Source: Brachycybe producta
Lineage: Eukaryota > Arthropoda > Diplopoda > Playtdesmida > Andrognathidae
Assembly (NCBI GenBank): GCA_036925085.1
Contig: JAUPFP010000009.1
Coordinates: 5,628,233-5,692,232, forward strand
DNA length: 64,000 bases
Direction: 5' to 3'
A program made the translations under genes and the position numbers. Positions 21,421 to 32,829 of this stretch are shown here, one piece after another; the first letter of the stretch is position 1; the number at the start of each line of letters is the position of its first letter. Under the pieces are notes generated by a model. That model saw only the letters and a list, made by a program, of their open reading frames with translations, made no database searches and was not told the DNA's origin.

Positions 21421-21599
21421 ACGTCTCAAATGATATGTGTATGCAAAAGACATATCAGGGCCGCCATGGAAAATGCGTTATCCATGGAAAACAAAATTCA
21501 CTATCTGAGGCATCACTATAGTTCCGAAATGGAAAAAAACAAACATGAAAATTAAACAAAAAAACTTGTTTTTTTTTGTGTGTTTCTTGCTTTTATATT

Positions 21600-21935
21600 A
21601 AAAAAAAGGTCTAAAAAGTAAGAAAAAACATAATGCAAATTGTGTCTTGTGGGTTTAATGGTTAGGGTCTCAGGCAACTGAGGCTATGGTAAGTGTTGGT
21701 CGTGAGTTCAATCCCCCTGCAGTCTGAACGGTGGACGGTGGACAAAGCTGTGTAGACAGCTTCAGAATCTTCTTCAAATATAAACCAATTAGAAATAAAA
21801 AGGGCGGGGCATATTAATTAGAAATTGATGAAGCTCATAAAAGTGCGAAGCCAAAGAAATTCTGAAGCTGTCTACAGATGCTTGTGGTGAACAAACAAAA
21901 AAATTATGAAGTTAAATAAATGCGAGTAACAACAC
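21600..21935 (+). mobile_element. tRNA-derived SINE, copy 2 (interrupted by a MITE)
   Basis: A-box-like GTGGGTTTAATGGTTAGGGT and B-box-like GAGTTCAATCCC (21704-21715) sit about 60 bases apart. The tail GAACAAACAAAAAAATTATG and the leading GGTCTAAAAAGTAA match copy 1. A type C MITE is inserted after the tRNA-like part (21747-21886). Confidence 0.72.
21747..21886. mobile_element. Mutator-like MITE, type C, copy 2 (inside a SINE)
   Basis: A shortened copy with an end deletion, keeping TGTAGACAGCTTCAGAATC and GCTGTCTACAGATGC. Flanked by GTGGACAAA and GTGAACAAA, a 9-bp duplication with one mismatch. Confidence 0.8.
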
Positions 21936-22519
21936 TTCTTCCTCTTTTCAAAGATGGGTTCAAGTTGAAATGGATTTGTCTTGAATTCGGGCCTTTATCT
22001 CGCAGTACATTTCTATAGCAATGCATTGTTATGCAAGAAGCTTTCCTTTAAAGTCAGACTTTTCTGTAGAAAGGTTGAGAAAATGTAAACTACACACACA
22101 CGTGCACGGTGGGTGGTTTCTTAATAATAAGGCTAATAGTGATTTATATTCTTCATTGTTTGGTCATAAAATTGTTTCTTTTGTCATTAATATAAATCTC
22201 TTTTTTTTCTTTACATTGTACGTAGAATAATAAGTTTTCATTTGTTCAAGTAAACAATCGTTTGCGTGTAGTGCATTTCGGGGTTGCATTCGAAAAATTC
22301 TGCATTATTGTAGCGGTAGGAGCACTGCACAGGTGGGTATTCACCAAAAGAGCGAGCGTTCTCCTCGTCTTCTCTTGAAATACTCAACTTGCATGCTGCC
22401 ATACCAGGGCGAATATGGTTATTGTTCGCAGTTGATCCATCATTTACAGCGAGCACAGCACTTGAACCGCACTGCACTACAGGCATTTCAACAATACAAA
22501 TAATATCCGTTCACTCTAA

Positions 22520-22941
22520 AGCGGCAGTCACACTAGGCTGGTTTACAAGCTGCTGGCTATTAGCAGCAACAGCAAGCAGCAGCTGCTTTGGGTTCACACT
22601 TGTCCAGTCACTGCTGGTTGTAGCAGTGCAAGTCATCCAATCACTGTCTTGCAAAAACACAAACTCTAACAACAACCAACCCAAGCAGTGGAGTTTCAAC
22701 TACCACTAGTGACACTACTAGCAAGAAAAAGTTCACACTAGATGGCAACAGCAAGAAGGGAGTCACATGACCAGCTGGTAGCTGCTAAACTTGGACATGT
22801 CCAACTTCACCAGCCGCTGTTAAAATCACTAGCCCGCTGGAGAAAGCAGCTGCTAGTAGCAGTTCAGACTATGCTGCTAGAGCGCTACAACCAGCCTGCA
22901 GCAACCAGTGGCTGGGAAACCAGCCTAGTGTGACTGCGGCA
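22520..22941. mobile_element. Harbinger-like MITE, AGCAGC-rich family, copy 1
   Basis: Ends AGCGGCAGTCACACTAGGCT and the inverted AGCCTAGTGTGACTGCGGCA, flanked by TAA (22517-22519 and 22942-22944). The interior is rich in GCTGCTGG and CAGCAGC phrases in both orientations. Short ORFs here are by-products of the repeat. Confidence 0.82.
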
Positions 22942-23097
22942 TAAATGAGCACGAACATGGCTTTTCTTTGATGTACCGCCATCCACTGGATATTATTTTG
23001 TGAACACGAGCTAGCGAATGTTTGTTTGCTTGATAACCGATACTTGCCAGACATTTTGAGAATGCTCGCTTGCTCTTTTCGCGAATACTTACCTTAA

Positions 23098-23330
23098 AGG
23101 CGCAGTAACACTAGGCTGGTTTACAAGCCGCTGGTTGCTGCTGGCTATTAGCAGCAACAGCAAGCAGCAGCTGCTTTGGGTTCACACTAGTCCAGTCACT
23201 GCTGGTATTAGCAGTGCAAATCATCCAGTCACCGTCGTGGAAAAACACAAACTCTAACAACAACCAACCCAAGCAGTGGAGTTTCAACTACCACTAGTGC
23301 CACTACTAGCAACAAAAAGTTCACACTAGA
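23098..23330. mobile_element. Harbinger-like MITE, AGCAGC-rich family, truncated copy 2
   Basis: The left end AGGCGCAGTAACACTAGGCT and about 230 bases closely match copy 1. It breaks off after AAAGTTCACACTAGAT, where it joins the GATAGTTG element. Confidence 0.8.
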
Positions 23331-23813
23331 TAGTTGATAGTACTGCCGCGATAGTAATAGTTATGTGACCGCTTGTAGGGAAATAACCACTTTGTAGACT
23401 AGTGTTTGCCCATTAGAATTAGCAGAGCATATGCGCATTACCATCTTATCGCAGCGCCATCTATTGATCGCCAATGGAAACTGCCGATGAGACGTTCACT
23501 ATAGGTTTGGTTAGGTTAGGTTAGGTTAGTTTTCCTATATAAAACGATAAGATGGTAATGCGCATGCGCTCTGCTAATTCTAATTGGCAAACGCTAGTCT
23601 TTGTAGGGAAATTTGGCTTCTGGAGGAAGAGAGAGAGAGGCAACACTGTTGTTGACTCAATGATATCTATATGAAGTAGACGTCACACTGTCATGACAGA
23701 ACTATCACGGTTACTTCAAGACGTGTAGACAGTTGCTATCGTGAGACATTGAACTATCACAACTTTCATGACAGCTACTTTCTCGATAGAACTATCGCCG
23801 TGAAAACTAGGCT
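23331..23813. mobile_element. Harbinger-like MITE, CGTGAAAACGAGGCT family, left-truncated copy
   Basis: The right half (GCAACACTGTTGTTGACTCA, ATGACAGAACTATCACGG, TATCGCCGTGAAAACTAGGC) is the inverse of the complete copy at 56545-56996. TAA follows the right end. The element is itself interrupted by the 203-bp palindrome at 23397-23599. Confidence 0.75.
23397..23599. mobile_element. Palindromic element with a TTAGG-repeat loop
   Basis: Ends GACTAGTGTTTGCCCATTAG and CTAATTGGCAAACGCTAGTC. Inside are long inverted arms (CGCATTACCATCTTATCG and CGATAAGATGGTAATGCGCA). Target duplication TTTGTA at 23391-23396 and 23600-23605; the uninterrupted site CTACAAAGTGG exists in the related element near 56777. 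Between the arms sits GGTTAGGTTAGGTTAGGTTA (near 23509-23528), four units of the arthropod telomere motif. Confidence 0.85.
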
Positions 23814-24491
23814 TAACGCTAGTATTCTTAGCAATAATCTGCTATTGTTGCACACTTCAGTAGAGTTTTTTTTTTCGGTATGATTGTGCAGTGATATGTG
23901 AACACATATTAGCAAGAATGTTTGTAAGGTTTCTACTGTAATGTGTAGTAGTAGAGCAGCTTTTGCTCATTCAAGAGTTTTCAAATATAGCCAAGTTCGT
24001 GTTGATAAAATTTATAAGGTATTTTTTTTTTTGAAAGGGATAAAAGTTATACCTTCCATTCCTCACCCTCCAAGAATAAGGTTAAGGGGTCTAGTTATGC
24101 CAGTACCTCCCCTCATTTTTCTCCCCCTGTAATTTTTCTATGAAAAAAAAAAAGCAACAGAAATTAAATTCAGAAGTCTAGACAAAGAATTGAAAAAATA
24201 TCCTCTTCTTCTCCCCCTTGTTTTTGTTTTTTCCTTTGTACTTTTTTTAGACCCTATTATTCATGTAATATTAAGTTATTAAGTTTGGTTTTATGTCTCT
24301 TTTACATGTAATATTTTATGTTTTTGTTCATAGAAAATATTGTTTTAACCATATAATAATAATAATAATGTATTTTAATTGAAGAACTTTTCCACTTAAC
24401 GTTCAAAATTGTGTCATATAATATGATGATCATATTAGAAAGAAAAAAAAAAAAACTTTTGGGCAAACTGCCACATGATTATTCTCAATAT

Positions 24492-24510
24492 GGGGGGGGG
24501 GGGGGGGGGG
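24492..24510. repeat. Poly-G run (19 G)
   Basis: A G homopolymer following TCAATAT. Confidence 0.95.
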
Positions 24511-25470
24511 TTCAATTTTTGGTCTTCTTACACCCCTATTATTTCGTCACATTACAAAGTAAACTGATCTTTTTTTCGTCTTGTTTGTCCTGTGACTTTT
24601 GTGTATGACATGATGTTTGACGTTTTCTGTTGCACGTCCACCAGTTAGTTAGTTGTGTATCAACTTTATTAGAAATGTTTACTTTGTTGTAACCTCATGC
24701 TACCTCAATAGTTAAATGTCTAAACCACAAAATAGTTAAGGTGGTTTTGAGGTGTAAACGCTTCTTGGAACTTTTGATTGTTTTGTCTTTCAGGTGTAAA
24801 AATGACTTAGTTGCTTCCTTCAACAGCAGCACCTTTAAGCTGCAACTTCATACCTGCTACCTTGAGCGTAGCGTCTGCGACTAGCGAATAGTGATTAGCA
24901 TAGCGACTTGAAGTAGCAACACACGCTGGCACTCACTACATATGTGCTGCACCTGCAAAAGTTTTGGGCGTGTCTTCATGGTGTGTGATGTCATAAAAAA
25001 TGGCGTCGAAGACGTCATATGCAACAAAATTTGGTTTCTGATTGGTTGTTGGGTAGCGACTTGAAACGTTTGCGACCTGAAGCTTGGCGACTTGAGTAGC
25101 GAGTCGCGATGCTTTGACAAGTCGCTAATAGTTGCTTGTATATGGTATGAAGACGCGCATGTGCACTGACGCTCGCTCGAGGTAGCTCGCTCCACATCGC
25201 GTGAATGAAGTTTAAGCTTTAGAATGCAATAGTCTATAGATAAAAAATGACTGCATCGATTTCTAGATCGCAAAACCTCTCTCGACACCATCTTGTTTAC
25301 CATCGCGTTTGCATTTGTTGATGCTGCTACTAATCATCTGGTAACCCTGTACATCATTTTGGTTGTTATGGTCACCGTCACTGTTACAATTACCGCCAAT
25401 GTTCTTGAACGCTTTCTACTAAACGTTGTCAGCACTCATCACAAAAGCAGTCTTTTCTCAAAGGCACCCT

Positions 25471-25887
25471 ACAGCCGCATTCATACTGTATGCTGGTTTA
25501 CCAGCTGCTGGTTGCTTCTGGCTATTAGCAGCAACAGCAAGCAGCTGCTGCTTTGGGTTCACACTTGTCGAGTCACTGCCGGTATTAGCAGCGCAAGTCA
25601 TCCAATCACCGTCTTGCAAAAACAAAATCTAACAACAACCAGCCCAAGCAGTGGACTTTCAATTACCCACTAGTGCAACTACTAGCTACAAAGAGTTCAC
25701 ACTAGCTGGTAGCAGCAGGAAATTAGTTACCAGCTTGTAGCTGCTAAAGTTGGACATGTTCAACTTCACCAGCTGCTGTTAAAATCACTAGCATGCTGGA
25801 GAAAGCAGCTGCTGGTAGCAGTTCACACAATGCTGCTAGCAGGCTACAACCAGCAGCTGGTAAACCAGCCTAGTATGAATGCGCCAT
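25471..25887. mobile_element. Harbinger-like MITE, AGCAGC-rich family, copy 3
   Basis: Ends CAGCCGCATTCATACTGTAT and the inverted CCAGCCTAGTATGAATGCGC. The interior follows copy 1 closely (CTGCTTTGGGTTCACACTTG, ACAACCAGCCCAAGCAGTGG). No clean 3-bp duplication is visible. Confidence 0.78.
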
Positions 25888-26930
25888 TAGTGTATAGTAT
25901 AGTATAGTGCAATTTCAAAGTGGCCACCATAGTTTCTAGTGTGTATAGCAAAGATAGCTACCAAGATTTTTTTTTGGTAACTCACTCTGCTAATTAGTAA
26001 TTTTCAAGATGGCTGCCATAACTTTATAGCTTCCTTAAGTTAGCAATTTGGCACATCGCTGAAGCTTTTGACAAAGTGCCATAATGTTGAATGAAATGCA
26101 ATGAAAAGCATTTCTAATATGACCACTTCCGGTCTTAACTTTAAGATATACTATTAGGCCATTAAGGTTCTTCCTCTTTTGGATGTATACATTGTCTAGG
26201 CATTGTGAATTTTGTTTTATGGTTATTACATATACATACTGTACTGTGAATAACAGATATTCTTCTAAAGAAAAAGATGCTAGAAAAAAAGATTTAAAAC
26301 TGAACTTCTCTTTTAAAGAAAATCCGTTTTACATAAAATAAAAAAGTCTTCATAAATCTAATGAAGTATTTTTCTTTTCTTTTTTTTTTGTTGCAAAAAT
26401 GGAAAGAAAAAAAAATGGTACAACTTTACAATGACGTCACAAAAAGTGTACTTTTGATGGTTTATTTTGGATCTTAAACCTTGACATATGGCAAAAGAGA
26501 AGAAGAAAAGAGATAAATTTGATTTCCATTTCTGTTTTCAGAAATTTTGCTTTGACGAAAAAACGTTGAAGAGAATTAGTTATACATTTCTATACTCAAC
26601 GTTTAAAACAACGTTTGAATGAGGCATTTGGCCACACTCTGTACAGTTATTATTGCATTTAGGCTTGTTTCACTTGGGCCACTTTGTAGTCGTTTTTTGT
26701 TGCACCACAGTGGCTATGAATGGTTGAGTCTGGCCACAAGTGGCGACAACCGCCGGCATGCTAGTTACGATCAAGAAGGTGCCACTTTAGATCTTTAGAT
26801 TCATTACACTCCGGGGCTGGCAACGCGCCTTCTGGTGACTTTATTGTAAACTAAGCATTTAGCTTATGAACCAAGGTCCATTTTTTCTTAAATGATAGTA
26901 AACCTTTCCCCCCCCCCCCCCGGCGTTTAT

Positions 26931-27135
26931 ACAGGCAATTAGAAATCGGGACAAACGGAAGTTGGCTCCGCCCTTTTTATGACGACTGGCAACTACTAAT
27001 TGGTTTGTTGTGTGATTCGACGTTGAAAAGGGCGGAGCATGTGACGTCAGACTACATAACCATCCAATTAGAAGTTGCGTTCGTCATAAAAAGGGCGGAG
27101 CCAACTTCTGTTTGTCTCGATTTCGAATTGCCTGT
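26931..27135. mobile_element. Mutator-like MITE, type A, copy 7
   Basis: A complete palindrome ACAGGCAATTAG...GAATTGCCTGT. Flanked by GGCGTTTAT and GGCATTTAT, a 9-bp duplication with one mismatch. Confidence 0.92.
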
Positions 27136-27252
27136 GGCATTTATTGGTGCTGCGGATGCTGTCGTTGATGCTACTGTCACTGCTACCTCCAAGTATTGGA
27201 ATTTTCCGAGTTGCCAGTCCCAGAGTGTAATGGTGTAACGTACCACTACGAG

Positions 27253-27446
27253 ACAAGCATCTGTAGACAGCTTCAGAATTTCTTTGGCTTCGCCCTTTTA
27301 TGAGCGTCATCAGTTTCTAATTGGTTTGTTACTGGGTCTGACATCACATGCCCCCGCTCTTTTTATTTCTTATTGGTTGATATTTGGTCTGACGCCCATA
27401 AAAGGGCGGAGATAAAGAAATTCTGAAGCTGTCTACAGATGCCTGT
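27253..27446. mobile_element. Mutator-like MITE, type C, copy 3
   Basis: Begins ACAAGCATCTGTAGACAGCT and ends AGCTGTCTACAGATGCCTGT. Perfect 10-bp duplication CCACTACGAG on both sides (27243-27252 and 27447-27456). Confidence 0.92.
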
Positions 27447-28093
27447 CCACTACGAGTGGCCCGCCATGACAGCGGGTCATTGTTTTCAAATTTCAGTTAT
27501 GGTCCATGTGATGCAAGCCACGTGGACCACTTTGTGGCGCTAACGTAACGTTTTAATATACGGCTATAAGTTAAGGTTTAAATTAAGTATAGGTTGACAA
27601 AGGACAAATTATAGTGGAATGAGGTTTAGGCCCAAATTCAAGAAGGATTACTTGAACCCTCTGTGCAGAGATTTATTAGGAAAATATGAGCACAAAATTC
27701 GAGAAGAAAACGTGTTCCAAAACAAGTTCCAACATAAAGAAAGCCTTTTTCAAATGAAATGGAACCCTGCTTAGAGGGTTTTAAGTAGCGCATGTTTTCT
27801 TCTTGAATTTGGACCTTAATGTCCAGTTAAAAGATAGAGAGAAAGTTGAAGGTCCTCTTTATAAATTACGATATCATAAATCAGTTTATTTTAAATTTTA
27901 AACTAGTTCGGTTCAAAATACAAGAAAAACAACAACAAATTTATCGGCCACTTCTTCCTAGTATTATTACGAAATGACTCAATGACCTTTTACTAATCTG
28001 TAAAGCCTTGTTTACACTAATCAATGCCATTGCTGCAATATTACAGAATGGAGAGGGGTTTCTGGTTAGAAAATGTGAATTTTGACGACTTTT

Positions 28094-28242
28094 CAGGGCC
28101 GGACTGGCTAGTGGTTGGCCCCACCGGCTATGAAATAGTGTTGGCCCCATTTTTTTAATTTATTTTTTTTTGGCCCCCATTTTCTTTTGGCCCCCAATTG
28201 ACCGGCGATCGCCGGTCAGCCGGCCGGGCCAGTCCGGGCCTG
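28094..28242. mobile_element. hAT-type MITE, 149 bp
   Basis: Ends CAGGGCCGGACTGGC and the inverted GCCAGTCCGGGCCTG, with a perfect 8-bp duplication CGACTTTT (28086-28093 and 28243-28250). This terminus is widespread among animal hAT elements. The interior has repeated TTGGCCCCC phrases and a GGCGATCGCC palindrome. Confidence 0.93.
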
Positions 28243-28287
28243 CGACTTTTAGAAACTTTTTAGAAACAGCATTAAGGTGTTTTGTGA

Positions 28288-28866
28288 ACAGCAGTTTGTC
28301 GAACTGTGGTTATTCTTTGTGTTCCTTTTCGGTCGAAATTATTTCGGTCCACAAGCCTCAGGGATTGGATTGGAGGCTAACAGTGACGTCAATAAAAAGT
28401 AATAGGGAGCGGTGAGGCGCGAAATAGTTAGGTTCGGTTTCGTTTGGTTAGGATAGGGGTTAGGTTAGGGAGAAAGGGTTATATTTTTTTGGTAGCTCTT
28501 TCATTCACCGCTCCCTATTACTTTTTATTGACGTCACTGTTAGCCTCCAATCCAATCCCTGAGGCTTGTCGACCGAAAAGGATACCGCTGGTTATTCTAC
28601 CTTTCAGAAGAAACATTAAGAGAAATAGAACGTATGGCTGGAAACTAGAATGGGTGGTAGCTGAATCATTTCAAAGCATTTTTCATGTTGGTTGATATCT
28701 TTCAAAATTAACTTTTTACAGACAAAAACTTTAAAAAAAATACCATCTGCTTACAGTTGGGTCATTTTTATATTGACACAAAAGCTTATTTTAAAAGGTA
28801 TCAATTAATAAATACGTTGGAATTCCAGTTTTTAATACTTTCAAATTTCTCTTAATTTTGCTCTCT
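28288..28866. mobile_element. CTAGAAGGG family copy split by another palindrome
   Basis: The left terminus AACAGCAGTTTGTCGAACTG, TGGTTATTCT is separated from its continuation TGGTTATTCTACCTTTCAGA by the 272-bp element at 28317-28588. The rest follows the family: GAAACTAGAATGGGTGG, then ATATCTTTCAAAATTAAC and the decayed right arm ATTCCAGTTTTTAATAC. Confidence 0.72.
28317..28588. mobile_element. Palindromic element with GGTTAGG loop, copy 1
   Basis: Long inverted arms carry TTGGATTGGAGGCTAACAGT, GACGTCAATAAAAAGTAAT and their exact complements. The loop has GGTTAGGATAGGGGTTAGGTTAG (irregular). The 10-bp TGGTTATTCT is repeated on both sides as the likely target duplication, within an older CTAGAAGGG-family element. 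Confidence 0.85.
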
Positions 28867-28868
28867 TA

Positions 28869-29245
28869 AGCTTGGAACACACACGCGGAATTCCGCTCAG
28901 AAAATCACAACAGAATATTTAAATGAGAAAATTTTCCATAAAAAGTGAACGGAAAATTCATTTAAAAATGAGTTGAACAAAGCTCAACCTTTTCCGTTTT
29001 CTCAAAATATTCCGTTCAAATTCCCACCAATCAGAAAGAAGCATGTGACATCACAAAAAAAAAAGCAAATTGGAATCCATTTTGGCAATAAATGTTTTTT
29101 TCTTGCTCAATAGAGGGCGCGCACAACTTTCCTCATTACTTTTCTGTTTCTGTGTGAACAACAGCTACAGAAAAAGAAAAGACGTTTTTTTTCCTTTTTC
29201 TATTTTCTTTTTCCTTGGCGGAATTCCGCGTGTGTGTTCCAGGCT
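28869..29245. mobile_element. Harbinger-like MITE with CACACACGCGGAATTCC ends
   Basis: Ends AGCTTGGAACACACACGCGG and the inverted CCGCGTGTGTGTTCCAGGCT, flanked by TTA (28866-28868 and 29246-29248). The interior is AT-rich with repeated AAAATTTTCC and TTTTCCGTTTTC phrases. Confidence 0.85.
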
Positions 29246-29841
29246 TTAAGAAGAAATTGCAATTGTCAAAGTTAGGGGACCAAATGAGCGAGCAACCAGC
29301 AACCAAATCATGATCACGAGACAAGAAAAATAGTTGCTGGCACAAAATGGTTGCTTGTTCTCTCTGCTTACTACTGTTGCTAACTACCAATTTGGTGCCT
29401 TCAAATGCAGCAGTGACACTAGTGTAGTGTCACTGGCAACAGTTACTGGTTGCAAGCTTGCATTGTTGCCTAATTTGTACCTAGCCTTAAACTACACATT
29501 CACCTTCTTGTGAATTCCCTTCAGTGAGTGGGAATCATTAGCAAATCGTAGAGCTGAGCAAAGCCAATTGCCCTTCTTGAACGCTTGCTAGCTGCAGAGA
29601 ACAGAGCAAAGTTAGCTGGACTTCTTACTGGAAACTCCAGTATAAGTGGACGTGTGACCATCACAAAGCTTATCAAAGAAATAAATGCTAGAATTGATGT
29701 CTTTTCTTTTGACCTTAAGGCTAACACAAACATTAAATGCTAAAACAGATTCGATGTTCTTTATGAAGTGAAATACTAAAATAGCAAAGAAAGAACAACA
29801 ATGATAATTGAAGAGAATAGGCTATACAATTAGAACTTACT

Positions 29842-30020
29842 ACAGGCATGTAAAGACAGGGAGATACAGTCGTTTGCTTCAGCCCAAATATCAATCAATT
29901 AGAAATTGAAAAGGGCGCGGCATATGACGTCAGATCACATAAGACACCAATTAGAAGTTGCGGGTCCTCATAAAAGGGGTGGGGAAAACGACTGTATCTT
30001 ACTGTCTTTACTTACCTTAT
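29842..30020. mobile_element. Mutator-like MITE, type B, copy 2
   Basis: ACAGGCATGTAAAGACAGGG, AGATACAGTCG is mirrored by CGACTGTATCTTACTGTCTT, TACTTACCT. It shares the AATTAGAAATTG core and the TGACGTCAGA centre with the other types. No target duplication is visible. Confidence 0.75.
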
Positions 30021-30099
30021 GCCTTTCGGCCGGTGGGCTAATTAATATTCTGTCTTTACTTATATGGCCCTTATACCTTATGGGTGGGTAGGGCGAAGC

Positions 30100-30250
30100 A
30101 CAGGCAGTTAGAAATAGGTCAAAACTTCAGTTAGTTCCGCCCTTATGACGACTGACAACTTCTAATTGGCTGGTTATGAAGTCTGCAGTTGCCAGTCGTC
30201 ATAACAAGGGTGGAGCCAACTGAAGTTTTGACCTATTTCTAACTGCCTGT
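30100..30250. mobile_element. Mutator-like MITE, type A, internally deleted copy
   Basis: This 151-bp copy has lost the central TGACGTCA segment but keeps both arms (ACAGGCAGTTAG and CTAACTGCCTGT). Flanked by GGGCGAAGC and GAGCGAAGC, one mismatch in nine. Confidence 0.9.
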
Positions 30251-31112
30251 GAGCGAAGCTCATTCTTGTGTTTTCCTGCCTGTCTTATTCACCTGCGTGT
30301 GGTGCTAGAAACTAGAATAGTAAAGGAACAGAGAACAATGAAATATGAACAATCCTTATGATCATATTTTTTTTAAATAATAATGTTGTTTTTCAACATC
30401 ATTTTATGGCAAGAAATTCCTATGTGAAAAATCTTTGCAAAAAAAAAAAAAAGCCATTTAGTTGTTAAGATTGACCTCTTTACAATACAAAGGACCAATT
30501 TGTTGAATTGCCGGGTATACGTTTGAATTTGTACGGTACAAAAGAAGGGTTACAATAAAAAAAATAAAACTAGGAGGAAGAAGAATCTTACGTCATTTCT
30601 ATTAAGAAATGATGGAACCACACCCACGCAATTAGAAAAGCCAAATTTTCTTTTGTAATGTCACTGACAACAACAACAAAAAAAAGAAATATTGATCGTA
30701 GTTTTTTTTTTATGAACCCCCCCCCCCCAACCCCCCCACAATCTTCTTGTTCAGTTTTTATATTATTGTTGTTTGATTTTTTTTTGTGTGTGACATCGCG
30801 GCTGTCAAAATACATATTTAAGAGAAGAATCTCATTTTTACAGGGTGTTCACAAAGGAATTTTATCCGCTTGGTTGTGCTGTTTGCAAGCACATGCTTAC
30901 GGAACATAAACTTAATTATTAGGGCTCGAATTTTTATGCAAATATCAAAGCAAATGTTCCTCAATTTGTTGCCCATGTGCCAATTGTGTAGTAGTCATGA
31001 ATCATTAGGAACAACTGCAATATTATCCATTTACTAATGAAAAAGGCTGGTTAGAGGCTAGAATTTTGGTTACGATTAGATGTGACAACGGGTAGAATCG
31101 AACCGTTTCTAC

Positions 31113-31299
31113 ACGGGCGAGTAAACGCAGTAAAATACAGTCGGTGGCCCCGCCATTTTATGAGCGTCATACCAACCAATTAGAAATTGAAAAGGGCGGC
31201 GCGTGTGACGTCAGACCAAATAACAAACCAATTAGAAGTTGTCGTTTCTCATAAAAGGGCGGGGCAAACGACTGTATTTTCCTGTACTTACTTGCCTGT
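31113..31299. mobile_element. Mutator-like MITE, type B, copy 3
   Basis: ACGGGCGAGTAAACGCAGTA, AAATACAGTCG is mirrored by CGACTGTATTTTCCTGTACT, TACTTGCCTGT. The core has TGTGACGTCAGACC. The flanks GTTTCTAC and GTTTCAAC suggest a decayed duplication. Confidence 0.8.
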
Positions 31300-31554
31300 G
31301 TTTCAACTCGGTTCAGAACTGTTCGCGGTTTGCGATTTATTGGAAACCGGTTTTGATCAGTTCGTCGATCTTGATGAATCGGTTCCCAATATGCATTAGC
31401 AGATTTGCGCAACAAATAATGCGCAATTTTTAAAGAAAAGTATTTCTGGATGTACTTCATTTTGCCATTTTCTTCTTAACTTTCACATTAAGGACGCCAT
31501 TTTGCAAACATGACGTCAACATGAACACAGTCTTTCCATTTTGACATTTTACAC

Positions 31555-31763
31555 ACAAGCAGTTAGAAATCGGAGAGAACTTCAGTTGTGCATCCGCCCC
31601 TTTTTATGACGAACGGCAACTTCTAATTGGTTTGTTGTGTGGTTCGACGTTGAAAAGGGCAGAGCATGTGACGTCAGACTACATAACCAACCACTTAGAA
31701 GTTGCCAGTCGTCATAACAAGGACGGAGCCAACTGAAGTTCTCACCGATTTCTAACTGCCTGT
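31555..31763. mobile_element. Mutator-like MITE, type A, copy 8
   Basis: Begins ACAAGCAGTTAGAAATCGG and ends TTTCTAACTGCCTGT. A 10-bp duplication CATTTTACAC lies on both sides. Confidence 0.92.
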
Positions 31764-32484
31764 CATTTTACACTGAAGGTCGCCATTATTCAATTTAATC
31801 TTCTAGAGAAACAACTATGGAATTTATATGCTTGTTTTCTTAAGAATAGGTGGAGCTATAGCTTAGTTTCCGAATGCGTTTTATTTTTAAAAAGATGCTC
31901 AGCCTACATGGTGTTTCTGGTTGCTACTTTAATGTTTCGTAACTTTTTCTTTTGTTTCTGAATGCGTCTTCATTATTATGCAATTATTAAGGCAACTATT
32001 TTTGTTTGGCATAGAACCTAAATAGGTTCATTGTCTTTGAAAAAAAGCATTTTTCTGGTTGTCTTTTGAAGACTAAATAATTTAAAAATAGATATTATGG
32101 AAAATTAATATAAATGTGATCATTTTTGCATGTATTTTAATCACTTTGTTTGTTGGTTGTTATTGGTAACTGTTGCCATGACAACTAAGATGTTAGGCAA
32201 TTTTTTTCTTTCTTTTTCTAATTCTTTTGTTGTGCTCAGAAAAATTAATTCACATCTTTGTTGCATTTCGATCTTTTTTTTAAAAAAAGTCTTATTATTA
32301 GTAATAATAATAATAAGTATAGTGTGAAATGATGTATTCAGCCACGTCTTACTTACTAACGAGATGCTTTTGTGTTTTATTTTGAGATTAGAAAATCAGT
32401 AGAGGGCGGTAGCTGTTGGCAACACTGGTGCCCGTTTTATTTATCAGTTTAAGAATACAAGTAGATCGTTTATTTTGTGCGTGT

Positions 32485-32815
32485 AGCGTTAGATGGCGCC
32501 ACTAGCCCTCCTTCTATAGAAATGTACTGCAGACACTCTTCAACTCTTGACTCACCTTTCTTCCTTTTTTTTCACGTGGCAAACTTTTAATTGCGTCATC
32601 GCTATTTCTACACGTGCTCTCTCTTTACTTATATTATGTTCTGGGTATAAGTTTGTCACGTGCTGATAATTAAGGTTGGTTTGGAGGCTTTTAGAGCTAA
32701 AAGGAGGCTGCATTCTATTTCAACTAATTGGCGACGAGTGTAGTTGGCCACCTATGGAGGTTGCAAGCGCCATCTACCTTGCATTTATACAAGTATTTTT
32801 CTATGAAACTCCTCT
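32485..32815 (+). mobile_element. 330-bp repeat, GATGGCGCC family, copy 1
   Basis: Begins GCGTTAGATGGCGCCACTAG and ends near GCAAGCGCCATCTACCTTGC, giving short inverted TAGATGGCGC ends. Shared interior blocks are CAACTCTTGACTCACC, CACGTGGCAAACTTTTAATT, GCGTCATCGCTATTT and TTAGAGCTAAAAGGAGGCTG. Other copies lie at 42895, 60325 and 61855. Confidence 0.78.
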
Positions 32816-32829
32816 TAATTGTTGTTAGG

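Noticed and set aside
22389-22709. ORFs of 106-126 codons at 22.4 and 25.3 kb
   Set aside because: They translate the AGCAGC-rich MITE family, and the similar peptides reflect shared repeat DNA.
23504-23530. Telomere end from TTAGG repeats
   Set aside because: Only four units, inside the arms of a palindromic element with a target duplication; it is interstitial.
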